Both the position numbers and the translations under genes were made by a program. A DNA stretch of 29,877 bases from CAZOHC01 sp964579845 (GTDB lineage Bacteria; Patescibacteriota; Microgenomatia; Levybacterales; UBA12049), in contig CAZOHC010000010.1 of assembly GCA_964579845.1 (NCBI GenBank), forward strand, positions 1-29,877, read 5' to 3'. Numbering within the stretch: the first letter of the stretch is position 1; each line of letters opens with the position of its first letter. The notes beneath the pieces are model-generated. The model searched no databases. It saw only the letters and a program-made list of their open reading frames with translations, and was not told the DNA's origin. This document shows positions 6,872 to 14,455 of this stretch, piece after piece.

Positions 6872-6903
6872 CTTTCCCTTCATACTTGATACTTGTCCCT
6901 TTC
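6872..6903 (-). repeat. Dispersed repeat GGGCAAGTATCAAGTAT, copy 1
   Basis: Reverse complement of 17286-17319 with few mismatches. The core is GACAAGTATCAAGTAT flanked by AAAGG runs. It lies just ahead of the histidine kinase promoter. Confidence 0.75.
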
Positions 6904-6949
6904 TACTACACGCAAAGCTGCTGTGCTATAATGAAGCACTGTTTCACGT

Positions 6950-8146
6950 ATGCCTGGAAAGGATAACAACAGTTCGGACCCGACGGTAGTAAATCTGCAT
7001 GAGAAGGCGCTCATGATTCGCCCGACTGCTTGGTGGCGGCGTGCGAATCTCCTCGTCACACTCCGCATCCTCAGTTTTACCAGTATCCTCACCGTGGCAA
7101 CACTCCTCATCCATCTGTTCCTGTTTCCGTTACTCGGCATTCGGGAATCGTTTCTTCTTTTCCTTCCTTCGGTCGCGTTTATTTCCTGGTACATGGGATT
7201 TCGTGCCGGGATTTTTATGACGGTCATTTCTGCCTTAACAATCACGTATTTTTTGCTGCCTGAGCAGTATAGCTGGGTACAGACGTCAGGAGGGTATATC
7301 AGCGTGCTGCTCTACATGCTGAGTGCACATGCAGTGAATTTTCTGATCGAGAAGAGTAAAACACCTGATATCGTGAAGTCATTTATCAAGCGGGAGAAAG
7401 AATATCAGGAACTGGTTCTGAAACTGCATGCTGATTATATGAACGCGAAGAGCGAGATCCGCGCCAGAGATGAGTTTCTCTCTATCGCCTCCCATGAGTT
7501 GAAGACACCGTTAACCGCGATGCTTATTCAGCTTCAGACCGTGCTGCATAACATCAGAAATGTCTCACTCGCTAATTTCTCGGTCGAGCATCTCCTGAAG
7601 ATGCTGGATAGTGCTGAACAGCAGAGTAAACGGCTATCGAAGATGATCAATGATCTCTTGAATGTTTCACTCATTACAACTGGCAGAATGGATCTGGAAA
7701 AAGAATCGATGAATCTGACGAAGGTGGTTCAGGAATGTGTCGATCGCTTCCTGAGTAAAACTGAAAAAGACGAACCTGGGATCGAGTTCAGGGCAGAGGC
7801 AAACGTTAACGGTACGTTTGATAAACTCCGCATTGAACAGGCTGTCATCAATCTACTGACGAATGCAGTGAAGTATGGAAACGGTTCACCGGTCACAGTG
7901 ATAGTTGGCAAAAGCGGGAACACCGCGAAGATAACGGTCCGTGATCATGGGATCGGGATACCTGAGGCGATGCAGAAGAAAATATTTACGAGATTCGAAC
8001 GGGCAGTAACCAAACATTCATTTGAAGGGCTCGGTGTCGGACTTTATATCACTGAACAGATCGTGAAAGCACACGGCGGGAAAATCGAGTTGAAGAGTAA
8101 AGAAGGGAAAGGCTCAACGTTCGTGCTTTGTCTTCCGATAAAATAG
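6950..8146 (+). CDS. Orphan sensor histidine kinase with DUF4118-like membrane domain
   Basis: 398 aa. Residues about 38-135 hold three to four membrane segments with LLGIRESFLLFLPSVAFISWYMGFRAG, resembling the KdpD-type DUF4118 domain. A short linker leads to the HisKA helix with FLSIASHELKTPLT (phosphorylated His 182). The ATP domain shows NLLTNAVKYG (N box), VRDHGIGIP (G1), FTRFER (F box), and GLGVGLYI (G2). It should autophosphorylate on His and pass phosphate to a response regulator, but none is nearby. The signal is unknown. TATAAT lies 17 bases before the ATG. Confidence 0.93.
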   Translation: MPGKDNNSSDPTVVNLHEKALMIRPTAWWRRANLLVTLRILSFTSILTVATLLIHLFLFPLLGIRESFLLFLPSVAFISWYMGFRAGIFMTVISALTITYFLLPEQYSWVQTSGGYISVLLYMLSAHAVNFLIEKSKTPDIVKSFIKREKEYQELVLKLHADYMNAKSEIRARDEFLSIASHELKTPLTAMLIQLQTVLHNIRNVSLANFSVEHLLKMLDSAEQQSKRLSKMINDLLNVSLITTGRMDLEKESMNLTKVVQECVDRFLSKTEKDEPGIEFRAEANVNGTFDKLRIEQAVINLLTNAVKYGNGSPVTVIVGKSGNTAKITVRDHGIGIPEAMQKKIFTRFERAVTKHSFEGLGVGLYITEQIVKAHGGKIELKSKEGKGSTFVLCLPIK

Positions 8147-8152
8147 TACGTG

Positions 8153-8220
8153 GTCTTTAGTCCTTGGTCTTTAGTCTTTGGCTTTTGAAGTAGCATGCTA
8201 ATGACTAAAGGCCCATGACC
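8153..8220. repeat. Inverted repeat between convergent genes
   Basis: A direct repeat containing GGTCTTTAGTC occurs twice and is complementary to GACTAAAGGCC further on (CTTTAGTC / GACTAAAG). It lies between convergent stops at 8146 and 8228 and could act as a weak two-way terminator. No T run. Confidence 0.4.
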
Positions 8221-8227
8221 TTGCTTT

Positions 8228-8845
8228 CTAGACAACGACTGCCAGGAAGTTATTTACCAGGTGGACTGTAATTGACGGATACACGGATTTGGAAACCAGT
8301 CTGATAACTCCCTGGACGAGGCCGAAGAAAAAGACCTGACCTGTCACGGTAAGAAAGTTCTCACCCTGGAGCCCTGCGACGAAGATCCAGCCGGGGAAGT
8401 GAATAAAGGTAAAAAGAATTGATGAAAGTAACACCGCCTGCACATCTCCGACGGTTTTTTGTAGGTGCGTGAAGAGAAATCCTCGAAAAACCAGTTCCTC
8501 AATAATCGGCGCAAACGGAAAATTCAGGAGAATCCAGGGGTTATTCGTGAGCGATATAGTGCGCTCGGTGAGCTCGAAAAAAATAAGCCCCAGTGAGTAC
8601 AGTGCTGCGATGATACTGCCTGCGAGTTTCGGGAGGTGAAGGGCAAAGACATCACGCAACGGATCGCGGAGGAGAATAGCTCCCAGGAAAACCGGAAGGA
8701 AGAAAAATAGCATCCTGAGCACCGTATTCAGAACAAACGCTTCGCCGGTCACTGTCTGCGGGGATGGGAGGAAGAGAACACGGACAGTCCAGAAGAAAAA
8801 CAGTGAGATGATAACCAGCCAAAAAAGCGAAGCACGATGACTCAT
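8228..8845 (-). CDS. CPBP family intramembrane metalloprotease
   Basis: 205 aa, about six hydrophobic segments. The CPBP/Abi motifs are present in order: EELVFRGFLFTHL (catalytic Glu pair and Arg), SSILFTFIHF (His) and a late HLVNN. CPBP members (CAAX protease and bacteriocin-processing group) cut substrates inside the membrane; some give bacteriocin immunity. The substrate here is unknown. TATACT lies 11 bases before the ATG. It converges on the histidine kinase. Confidence 0.9.
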   Translation of the reverse strand: MSHRASLFWLVIISLFFFWTVRVLFLPSPQTVTGEAFVLNTVLRMLFFFLPVFLGAILLRDPLRDVFALHLPKLAGSIIAALYSLGLIFFELTERTISLTNNPWILLNFPFAPIIEELVFRGFLFTHLQKTVGDVQAVLLSSILFTFIHFPGWIFVAGLQGENFLTVTGQVFFFGLVQGVIRLVSKSVYPSITVHLVNNFLAVVV

Positions 8846-8872
8846 GTATATATAATAGTATAAAGGGATTGA

Positions 8873-8962
8873 TATCGGAACACTCAGAATACTCGGAAAA
8901 TCAGAGTATCAGATCATCTGACCGTCAGCATTACCGGCACACAGATTTATCTGAGTTTTCTG
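8873..8962. repeat. TCAGA/TCTGA palindromic repeat, copy B
   Basis: Left arm GATATCGGAACACTCAGA; the right arm read in reverse complement gives ATATCAGAAAACTCAGA. It lies directly before the VIT1 promoter. The extended upstream reading frame of VIT1 consists of this repeat, which argues for the later start. Confidence 0.8.
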
Positions 8963-8976
8963 ATATACTTTATAGT

Positions 8977-9471
8977 ATGTTGAAGCGGATTCATGAAGAT
9001 TATCTCAGGAGTATTGTCTTCGGATTTCAGGATGCACTGGTCTCAACGACCGGGGTCATCGTCGGTGTCGCGACCGGGACCGGGAATCGGGATATCGTGT
9101 TACTAGCAGGCATCATAACGATTCTCGTCGAGTCACTTTCGATGGGTGTGGGGCAGTATATGAGTGAGAAGACTGTCCACCAGCTGGATAAGACAGGCAA
9201 GCATACGGATAATCTGTATATCGGTGCCGGACTGATGGGTGTCTCCTATGCCTTGGGCGGCTTGGTTCCGCTGCTGCCGATTATCTTTTTCCCGATGACG
9301 ATGGCTGTCTCGGTCACAATACTCGCGTCGCTGGCTGGGTTATTTATTCTCGGATATCTGAAAGCGAAGATCGTCGAAGTCGACCCCATCAGAAGTGCAG
9401 TCGAGATCGCTATCCTCGGCGGTGTCACGACTGCTATCGGCATCATCGTCGGGAATTATTTGAGAGTATAG
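8977..9471 (+). CDS. VIT1/CCC1 family iron/manganese transporter-like membrane protein
   Basis: 164 aa from the ATG at 8977; a longer open frame from 8869 would translate repeat B. The opening helix IVFGFQDALVSTTGVIVGVATGTG and LLAGIITILVESLSMGVGQYMSEKT are family hallmarks (conserved Asp, Glu, and SMGVGQY). About five membrane segments are visible. Family members export Fe2+ or Mn2+ from the cytoplasm; the cytoplasmic loop seems short. TATACT lies 7 bases before the ATG, suggesting a leaderless message. Repeats B and C flank the gene on both sides. Confidence 0.9.
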   Translation: MLKRIHEDYLRSIVFGFQDALVSTTGVIVGVATGTGNRDIVLLAGIITILVESLSMGVGQYMSEKTVHQLDKTGKHTDNLYIGAGLMGVSYALGGLVPLLPIIFFPMTMAVSVTILASLAGLFILGYLKAKIVEVDPIRSAVEIAILGGVTTAIGIIVGNYLRV

Positions 9472-9473
9472 TT

Positions 9474-9556
9474 ACGGAATACTCAGTGTTTCAGAGTTTC
9501 AGAAAATCTGATAATCCGATGTATCAGATTCTCCGAGTCTTCTGAGTGTTCTGAAG
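9474..9556. repeat. TCAGA/TCTGA palindromic repeat, copy C
   Basis: Left arm ACGGAATACTCAG, right arm CTGAGTGTTCTG, with TCAGA and TCTGA units between. It fills the gap between the convergent VIT1 and serine hydrolase genes. Confidence 0.8.
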
Positions 9557-10474
9557 CTATCGCTCATCCATATACTCATACACATTCTTTGAGATGTTTG
9601 CGAGGCGTTCTGCGGCTTGGAGCTGATTGGAGGAATCGGACATCAGAACAATCAGGTAGTCACCGGTAGGCGTACTGACGATGCCTGCATCATGTTTAAC
9701 ACGGTTTAATTCACCTGTTTTATGCATGACTGTAATGTCTTTCGGGAGATACTTCGGAATCCTGTCATTGAGCTTTTGACCGGCTAAGAGATCAAGCATG
9801 TTCTGTGTATGCTCAGGTGTCCCGAGTTCTCCTCGATATAACTTCTCAAAAAACAGTGCGATATCTGATGCAGTTGACTTCGGTTCCGGACCGACGTTGG
9901 AGTGCCTGAGGCCATGCTTTTCCAAAAATGATTTTACATTCGATGTTTTTATCTTGATCGTGAGCATGTAGGCAGCATAGTTATGTGAAACAGTGATCAT
10001 CTCACGAAGTGCCTCGGCAACCGTCATGTCAAAGCCTCCTTCTGTTAACTCTGCTGATTCTGAGGCGATATCAAACGCTTTATTCAACGCCTCAACCGTA
10101 TAGCTGAGTTTCGTCTCCTCATTCAGGGTACCGTCTGCTATCTGTCGATATGTCTCACCCATCGTCCATAGTTTATACAGACTGGCAGTGGTGAAAACGT
10201 GGTCAGCATTTCTGGTGTAGGTCGCGCCTGTTGTCAGGTCTTTGACCACAACAGCATACGTTCCGGTCGAACCGGCAAGCGCATCTTCAACTGCCTCATC
10301 AAGTTTTTCGTCAAAGACAGGCGGAGTCACGGCAACAGATGCGCCGCTGACGGAACCTTCAGGAATGGGGGATGCTTCGATAGCAGTTACTTTGGCGGAT
10401 GCGTATGCGACGTCAAGGGTGAGGTATGTTCCGATCGATATGACAGCGATAAGAAAAAGCCTGACGAACAGCAT
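9557..10474 (-). CDS. Class A beta-lactamase-like serine hydrolase, secreted or anchored
   Basis: 305 aa with an N-terminal signal or anchor helix (residues about 4-26), a linker, then the Beta-lactamase2 fold. Nucleophile SxxK is S98-L-Y-K101, the second motif is SHN (163-165), and KTG is at 252-254 followed by DAGIV. I see no Glu in the ExxxN position used by true class A enzymes, so penicillin hydrolysis is doubtful; it may bind or trim peptidoglycan. TATACT lies 10 bases before the ATG. It is transcribed away from the Lys-rich gene. Confidence 0.88.
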   Translation of the reverse strand: MLFVRLFLIAVISIGTYLTLDVAYASAKVTAIEASPIPEGSVSGASVAVTPPVFDEKLDEAVEDALAGSTGTYAVVVKDLTTGATYTRNADHVFTTASLYKLWTMGETYRQIADGTLNEETKLSYTVEALNKAFDIASESAELTEGGFDMTVAEALREMITVSHNYAAYMLTIKIKTSNVKSFLEKHGLRHSNVGPEPKSTASDIALFFEKLYRGELGTPEHTQNMLDLLAGQKLNDRIPKYLPKDITVMHKTGELNRVKHDAGIVSTPTGDYLIVLMSDSSNQLQAAERLANISKNVYEYMDER

Positions 10475-10506
10475 GGTGCTACCCAGTATACGAAATTATC
10501 TGTCTC

Positions 10507-10533
10507 TTGCACAAGAAAACAAACTGATATACT
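10507..10533 (+). promoter_or_regulatory. Candidate promoter of the Lys-rich protein gene
   Basis: TTGCAC, 15 bases, TATACT (10528-10533). The spacing is short, so this is tentative. It would give a leader of about 100 bases ending in a terminator. Confidence 0.35.
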
Positions 10534-10599
10534 TTTTACTCTTTTCAGGCCCGGTTATTTATGCTATCCTGCAGTCGATACTATGCTGGCACCGGAGTG

Positions 10600-10639
10600 A
10601 GGCAGTCAACCCATCTGAGGATGGAGACTGTCTTTTTTT
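10600..10639 (+). terminator. Intrinsic terminator in the leader of the Lys-rich gene
   Basis: A two-part stem: AGGCAGTC (10600-10607) with GACTGTCT (10626-10633) and CCATC with GATGG inside, then seven T (10633-10639). It ends 6 bases before the ATG at 10646. Either an attenuator or the end of a short RNA. Confidence 0.8.
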
Positions 10640-10645
10640 GTAACT

Positions 10646-11116
10646 ATGGCACAGAAGAAAAAAACAACCACCAAGAAAAAATTTTCAGAATATACGATAG
10701 CTGAGTTACGAAGTTTCTCTGTTCGTCAACTCATTTCGCTCTTTCTCCGCGAGAGTAAAGAACACTTCGGAAAAAAACAGGAGCGTGTTCCGAAGGGAAC
10801 GTCACGGGTACGAACAGCTGCTGCGTCTGTGCAAGCATCCCTCAAGCGGATATTCAGTTTCGGTCCTGTGAAGCCTTTGAAGAAGAAAAAAGAGAGCGAA
10901 AAGAGTAAACCGAAAACACAGGAACAGATGGTCAAAGAGGTGGTCGAGAAAGCATTTCCCAAGTCATCAACGAAATCATCGAAGAAAGACGATGAGCCGT
11001 TCCTCAAATCCAAACCGAAGTCAGGGAAGAAAAAAAGTGGAAAAAAACCATCCAGGAAAAGTGAAAATATCGTTTTTTCCAGCAGTTCGACTGAACACCT
11101 TCCTCGAACGTTTTAA
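10646..11116 (+). CDS. Lysine-rich, mostly disordered protein, unknown
   Basis: 156 aa. A start of KKKTTTKKK is followed by a possible short helical part (residues about 14-70, YTIAELRSFSVRQLISLFLRES), then a Lys/Ser/Pro-rich tail. No catalytic motif or membrane segment. Charge suggests binding to nucleic acid or to an acidic surface (inference). It follows directly after an intrinsic terminator and its stop overlaps the stop of the facing oxidoreductase gene by 3-4 bases. Confidence 0.6.
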   Translation: MAQKKKTTTKKKFSEYTIAELRSFSVRQLISLFLRESKEHFGKKQERVPKGTSRVRTAAASVQASLKRIFSFGPVKPLKKKKESEKSKPKTQEQMVKEVVEKAFPKSSTKSSKKDDEPFLKSKPKSGKKKSGKKPSRKSENIVFSSSSTEHLPRTF

Positions 11117-11829
11117 TACCCGGTAAATTCTTCTCCGTGAATGTTTGTATCTTCGATGCCCATTTCTTCAAGGATATCCCACATCCCGCCGACAAATCGC
11201 TGCGGTCCTGAGATATAGTAGGCTGCATGATCCGGCATGTTGAGATATTTTTGTATGAGCAATGGAGAAATGTAGCCTGATTCATGTTCCCATCCTTCGG
11301 GTATTTCGTCTGTTAGGGTCAGTATAAATGTCATCTGTTCATGAGTTTTCTGCCTCAGGTGCTCAATTTCCGGGAGGAACGGGATATCGGCGTGGCGTCT
11401 ATTTGAGAAAAAAAGAAAGAACGGTCGTGACTGCTTCTCATGGAGTGCCTGCTTCAGCATACTGAGAAACGGGACGATGCCGATCCCGCCTGCGAGGAAC
11501 ACAACAGGTTTCGCGTCATCAGATAAACCGAAGGAGCCGAACGGTCCCTGGATAAAGGCGCTGTCACCGGGGATTAGTTCTAAGAATTGTCGTTTCGCCA
11601 ATGTCTCGCGGTAGCGGAGCGCGAAAACGAGTTCATTTTCATAAGGAGCACTGGCAATCGAGAGTTCACGCATGGTGCCACCGGGTCCGGCGATTTCAGG
11701 TGGATCAACAGAGAGAGAAATATACTGCCCTGCTGTGTAGTTAAAGTCATCTGGCTTTTTAAATGAGAACAGATGCGTATCCTTCGCTATTATGCGTTTT
11801 CCAATGAGGGGGACCTTGATTGTTTTCAT
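11113..11829 (-). CDS. FAD/NAD(P)H-binding oxidoreductase (ferredoxin reductase-like)
   Basis: 238 aa, two-domain ferredoxin-NADP reductase fold. The FAD domain (about 1-100) has AGQYISLSVDPP and RELSIASAP, and the nucleotide domain has FLAGGIGIVPFLSML and YYISGPQRFVGGM. It lacks the 2Fe-2S domain found in many relatives. It should move electrons between NAD(P)H and an unknown partner. TATAAT lies 6 bases before the ATG. It is convergent with the Lys-rich gene. Confidence 0.9.
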   Translation of the reverse strand: MKTIKVPLIGKRIIAKDTHLFSFKKPDDFNYTAGQYISLSVDPPEIAGPGGTMRELSIASAPYENELVFALRYRETLAKRQFLELIPGDSAFIQGPFGSFGLSDDAKPVVFLAGGIGIVPFLSMLKQALHEKQSRPFFLFFSNRRHADIPFLPEIEHLRQKTHEQMTFILTLTDEIPEGWEHESGYISPLLIQKYLNMPDHAAYYISGPQRFVGGMWDILEEMGIEDTNIHGEEFTGY

Positions 11830-11835
11830 GGGGAT

Positions 11836-11841
11836 ATTATA
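11836..11841 (-). promoter_or_regulatory. -10 element of the oxidoreductase gene
   Basis: TATAAT on the minus strand with ATCCCC between it and the ATG at 11829: a leaderless-type spacing and no room for a ribosome binding site. Confidence 0.6.
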
Positions 11842-11846
11842 GTCGA

Positions 11847-12290
11847 TTACTTGAGTAATTTTTTAAAGACTATAGTTGCGACGATTACCAGAATAAATTC
11901 TAGGGGGATAACCCAAAAGAAGCCTAATGCTGCTTGTCCTTCAAAGAAAGAGCCTAGCAAGGCGTACGGCAGTATATGAAGGATAAGTAACCCAATACCG
12001 ACAATCAATTTTTGCTGTGTGGATTTTTCGGCAAAGAGTAGGGCATAAAGTAAAAAAGGTAGTGAAATTATAAGGTTAAAAAAGATTATTCCGAAAATCT
12101 CCTCAATAAGTGTAGCCTCATATGTTCGGTAAAATTCCTCGGGTGAGTTACGGTATATCGTGAGATCCATCATAATAGATTCGTACTGTGGCGCTACATT
12201 CAGAATGATTCCTATCAGGCAGATAAAAACGTGAGTGTAGTTTACTATACGCATATGCTCAGTATGCTCGTCTGTAGAGTCGTTTGTCAA
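11847..12290 (-). CDS. Small multi-pass membrane protein, unknown
   Basis: 147 aa if TTG at 12290 is used, or 135 aa from the ATG at 12254 (MRIVNYTHVF), which has CATACT six bases ahead and fits the leaderless pattern here. Four hydrophobic segments: about HVFICLIGIILNVA, EIFGIIFFNLIISLPFLLYALLF, LIVGIGLLILHILPYALLGSF and FFWVIPLEFILVIVATIVF. It ends KKLLK. I do not recognise the family. Confidence 0.65.
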   Translation of the reverse strand: MTNDSTDEHTEHMRIVNYTHVFICLIGIILNVAPQYESIMMDLTIYRNSPEEFYRTYEATLIEEIFGIIFFNLIISLPFLLYALLFAEKSTQQKLIVGIGLLILHILPYALLGSFFEGQAALGFFWVIPLEFILVIVATIVFKKLLK

Positions 12291-12311
12291 TAAATGTATG
12301 AAGATGAATGG

Positions 12312-12317
12312 TATAAT
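12312..12317 (+). promoter_or_regulatory. -10 element of tRNA-Pro
   Basis: TATAAT 13 bases before the tRNA. No clear -35 at 17 bases. Confidence 0.5.
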
Positions 12318-12330
12318 ACTGAAAATATTT

Positions 12331-12401
12331 CGGGGCGTAGTTTAGTGGTAGAATGCGCGGCTGGGGGCCGTGTGGTCCAAGTTCGATTCTTGGCGCCCCG
12401 A
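12331..12401 (+). tRNA. tRNA-Pro (anticodon GGG)
   Basis: Cloverleaf by eye: acceptor CGGGGCG / CGCCCCG, T8-A9, D stem GTTT/GAAT with G-U ends, anticodon stem CGCGG / CCGTG, loop CTGGGGG with U33 and GGG at 34-36, T arm CCAAG TTCGATT CTTGG, and discriminator A. C1 and A73 suit proline. The CCA end is not encoded. Palindromic repeat D follows eight bases later. Confidence 0.95.
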
Positions 12402-12408
12402 CTGAATT

Positions 12409-12497
12409 GGAAGACTCAGTGAATCAGATGATCAGACTTTCTGATTAACAGATTCTTCCGATAATCTGATACTTCTGAGTTATCCGAGTACTCTGCA
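12409..12497. repeat. TCAGA/TCTGA palindromic repeat, copy D
   Basis: Starts with GGAAGACTCAGTGAATCAGA and ends with CTGAGTTATCCGAGTACTC. Several TCAGA units on the left and TCTGA on the right. Between tRNA-Pro and recA. Confidence 0.75.
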
Positions 12498-12566
12498 ATG
12501 AGCTTACCTACACTCACGGTAGAAAAAAACCCGAAAATCTGACCTATTTTGTACTTCTTTGTTCTC

Positions 12567-12594
12567 TTGTAATTTGAGTTAGTAGTGTTACAAT
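12567..12594 (+). promoter_or_regulatory. recA promoter
   Basis: TTGTAA, 16 bases, TACAAT (12589-12594). The start codon is 12 bases further, leaving a leader of about five bases. No LexA-type operator seen. Confidence 0.6.
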
Positions 12595-12606
12595 TTGGTT
12601 GTTATT

Positions 12607-13707
12607 ATGGCACGAACACCGAAAGAACCGAAAGCAGCAGTAGAACAGCAGACAGAGATGAAAGCGAAACTGGACTCGATCCGCCTGGCGATGGACTCGA
12701 TTGAGAAACAGTACGGGACAGGCTCTATCATGCGCTTCGGAGAGTCGGCGAATAAACTGGATATTTCAGTCGTTTCGACAGGGTGCTTACCCTTGGACAT
12801 GGCACTCGGTGTCGGAGGACTCCCCAGAGGCCGTATCATCGAAATCTATGGCCCTGAATCATCAGGAAAAACCACCGTCTCCCTCTCGACAATCGCACAA
12901 GCACAACGACATGGCGGTGTTGCTGCGTTTATCGATGCTGAGCACGCACTTGATCCGCTCTGGGCAGAGCGAATCGGTGTGAAACTGGATGAACTGCTCA
13001 TCTCACAGCCGGATACCGGAGAACAGGCACTTGAGATCGCTGAGAGTTTGGTCCGCTCAGGCGGTATCGATGTCTTAGTCATCGACTCAGTCGCTGCACT
13101 CGTGCCGAGGGCTGAGATCGAGGGACAGATGGGTGAATCAGTGATCGGTTTGCAGGCACGCCTCATGTCCCAAGCGCTCAGAAAACTGACCGGTGTTATC
13201 TCGAAATCAAAAACTGTTGTTATTTTCACGAATCAGCTCAGACAAAAAATCGGGGTGATGTTCGGCAATCCTGAAACCACGACAGGAGGACTTGCTCTCA
13301 AGTTCTATGCTTCAGTCCGTATGGATGTACGGAAGATTGAGACGATTAAAGACGGTGATCAGGTCATCGGCTCCCGGCATCGGGTAAAAGTCGTCAAAAA
13401 TAAAGTATCATCACCGTTCAGAATCGCAGAATTCGATGTTTTCTCAGACGGCATCAGTCGCGAAGGAGGCATTCTCGATGTTGCGGTCGAGATGGGCATC
13501 ATCTCCAAATCAGGAGCGTTCTATCGCTATAATGATGAATTACTCGGACAAGGGAAAGCAGCGACACTTGAAAAGCTAAAAGAAGACCAGGCATTAGCGA
13601 AAAAAGTAGTAACTGAGATTCAGAATAAAAGTAAAAACGGAAACACACCGGTCGCAGTCGGTGTGGAAGAAGAAGAGACCGTAACACCTCCGCCTTCTGA
13701 AGAGTAA
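12607..13707 (+). CDS. recA: Recombinase RecA
   Basis: 366 aa from the ATG at 12607; the frame is open back to a TTG at 12595, which lies on top of the promoter and is unlikely. Walker A is GPESSGKTT; FIDAEHALDP, LVIDSVAALVPRAEIEGQMG, FTNQLRQKIGVMFGNPETTTGG (split loop L2) and GGLALKFYASVRMDVRKIE follow. No intein. The acidic C-terminus (VEEEETVTPPPSEE) is typical. RecA forms the filament on single-stranded DNA for strand exchange. recX follows 90 bases on, the usual pair. Confidence 0.98.
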   Translation: MARTPKEPKAAVEQQTEMKAKLDSIRLAMDSIEKQYGTGSIMRFGESANKLDISVVSTGCLPLDMALGVGGLPRGRIIEIYGPESSGKTTVSLSTIAQAQRHGGVAAFIDAEHALDPLWAERIGVKLDELLISQPDTGEQALEIAESLVRSGGIDVLVIDSVAALVPRAEIEGQMGESVIGLQARLMSQALRKLTGVISKSKTVVIFTNQLRQKIGVMFGNPETTTGGLALKFYASVRMDVRKIETIKDGDQVIGSRHRVKVVKNKVSSPFRIAEFDVFSDGISREGGILDVAVEMGIISKSGAFYRYNDELLGQGKAATLEKLKEDQALAKKVVTEIQNKSKNGNTPVAVGVEEEETVTPPPSEE

Positions 13708-13797
13708 CTACTCGTTCGTAATTCTCAGCTGCTAGTTCGTAGAAAACCCCTAAGACCCAAGAACTAAAAACGGCATTCGTCTGCTAGAATAGCTGGT

Positions 13798-14280
13798 GTG
13801 GATGATCATTTTGATAAGTATTATCTGAAAGCAGTCTACTACCTGAAATTCCGCGGTCGGTCAGTCAAAGAAATGCGGGAATATCTGAAAAAGAAAAATA
13901 CCCCAGATGAGATGGCTGAGCGAGTTATTGCAAAACTCATCGAAGAACGTTTTCTGAATGACTATGAGTTCGCCAGGCAGTGGATTGAAAGTCGGGCACG
14001 GTTTAAACCGAAAGGTCGGCGTGTCGTGGTAATGGAATTGAAACAAAAAGGCATTAGCCAAGAAACGATTGATGAAGTGTTGGCAGAAGAATTTTCAGAT
14101 GATGTTCCCGATGAAACGGAGCAGTTGCGAAACCTGGTCGATCAGAGAATCGGCAAATATCGGGGAATGGATAGGTATGAAATTTATCAGAAGCTGGGTG
14201 CGTATCTGAGTAGACGGGGATTTTCCTGGGAACAGATCAAACGTTCCATTGACGATAATTTAGAAAAAGAGTATAATTAA
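13798..14280 (+). CDS. recX: Regulatory protein RecX
   Basis: 160 aa, starting with GTG. Three RecX helical repeats are visible: YYLKFRGRSVKEMREYLKKK, LIEERFLNDYEFARQWIESRARFKPKG and LGAYLSRRGFSWEQIKRSI. RecX binds RecA filaments and limits their growth; position after recA agrees. TAGAAT lies 7 bases before the GTG, so it may have its own leaderless message. Confidence 0.92.
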   Translation: MDDHFDKYYLKAVYYLKFRGRSVKEMREYLKKKNTPDEMAERVIAKLIEERFLNDYEFARQWIESRARFKPKGRRVVVMELKQKGISQETIDEVLAEEFSDDVPDETEQLRNLVDQRIGKYRGMDRYEIYQKLGAYLSRRGFSWEQIKRSIDDNLEKEYN

Positions 14281-14455
14281 GCCTAGAGTTGCAAGAGCAC
14301 GATTGTCTGATATGCACAAAGAACTCTTTCTTACATCAGTCAGATTATTCTTCATCGGTCAGTAATAGGCCTCTTTCTCTTGCACGAAACAGAATAGTAT
14401 AAAGAAGTATCGGTATCACATGTACCTTTACTTTCCCCTTTATACTCACACATAT
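14281..14455 (+). other. Leader region between recX and rny
   Basis: No gene seen. Two pairs of complementary segments interlock: GCCTA (14281-14285) with TAGGC (14366-14370), and TGCAAGAG (14290-14297) with CTCTTGCA (14377-14384). A TATACT lies 9 bases before the rny ATG. The pairs may be chance. Confidence 0.35.

Noticed and set aside
5261..6903. CRISPR array, because repeats cluster here.
   Set aside because: Repeats are few, differ in kind, are not evenly spaced and no cas genes are present.
8869..8976. N-terminal extension of the VIT1 frame from 8869.
   Set aside because: It translates palindromic repeat B into Ser/Asp-rich residues and overlaps the promoter; the ATG at 8977 fits the family start.
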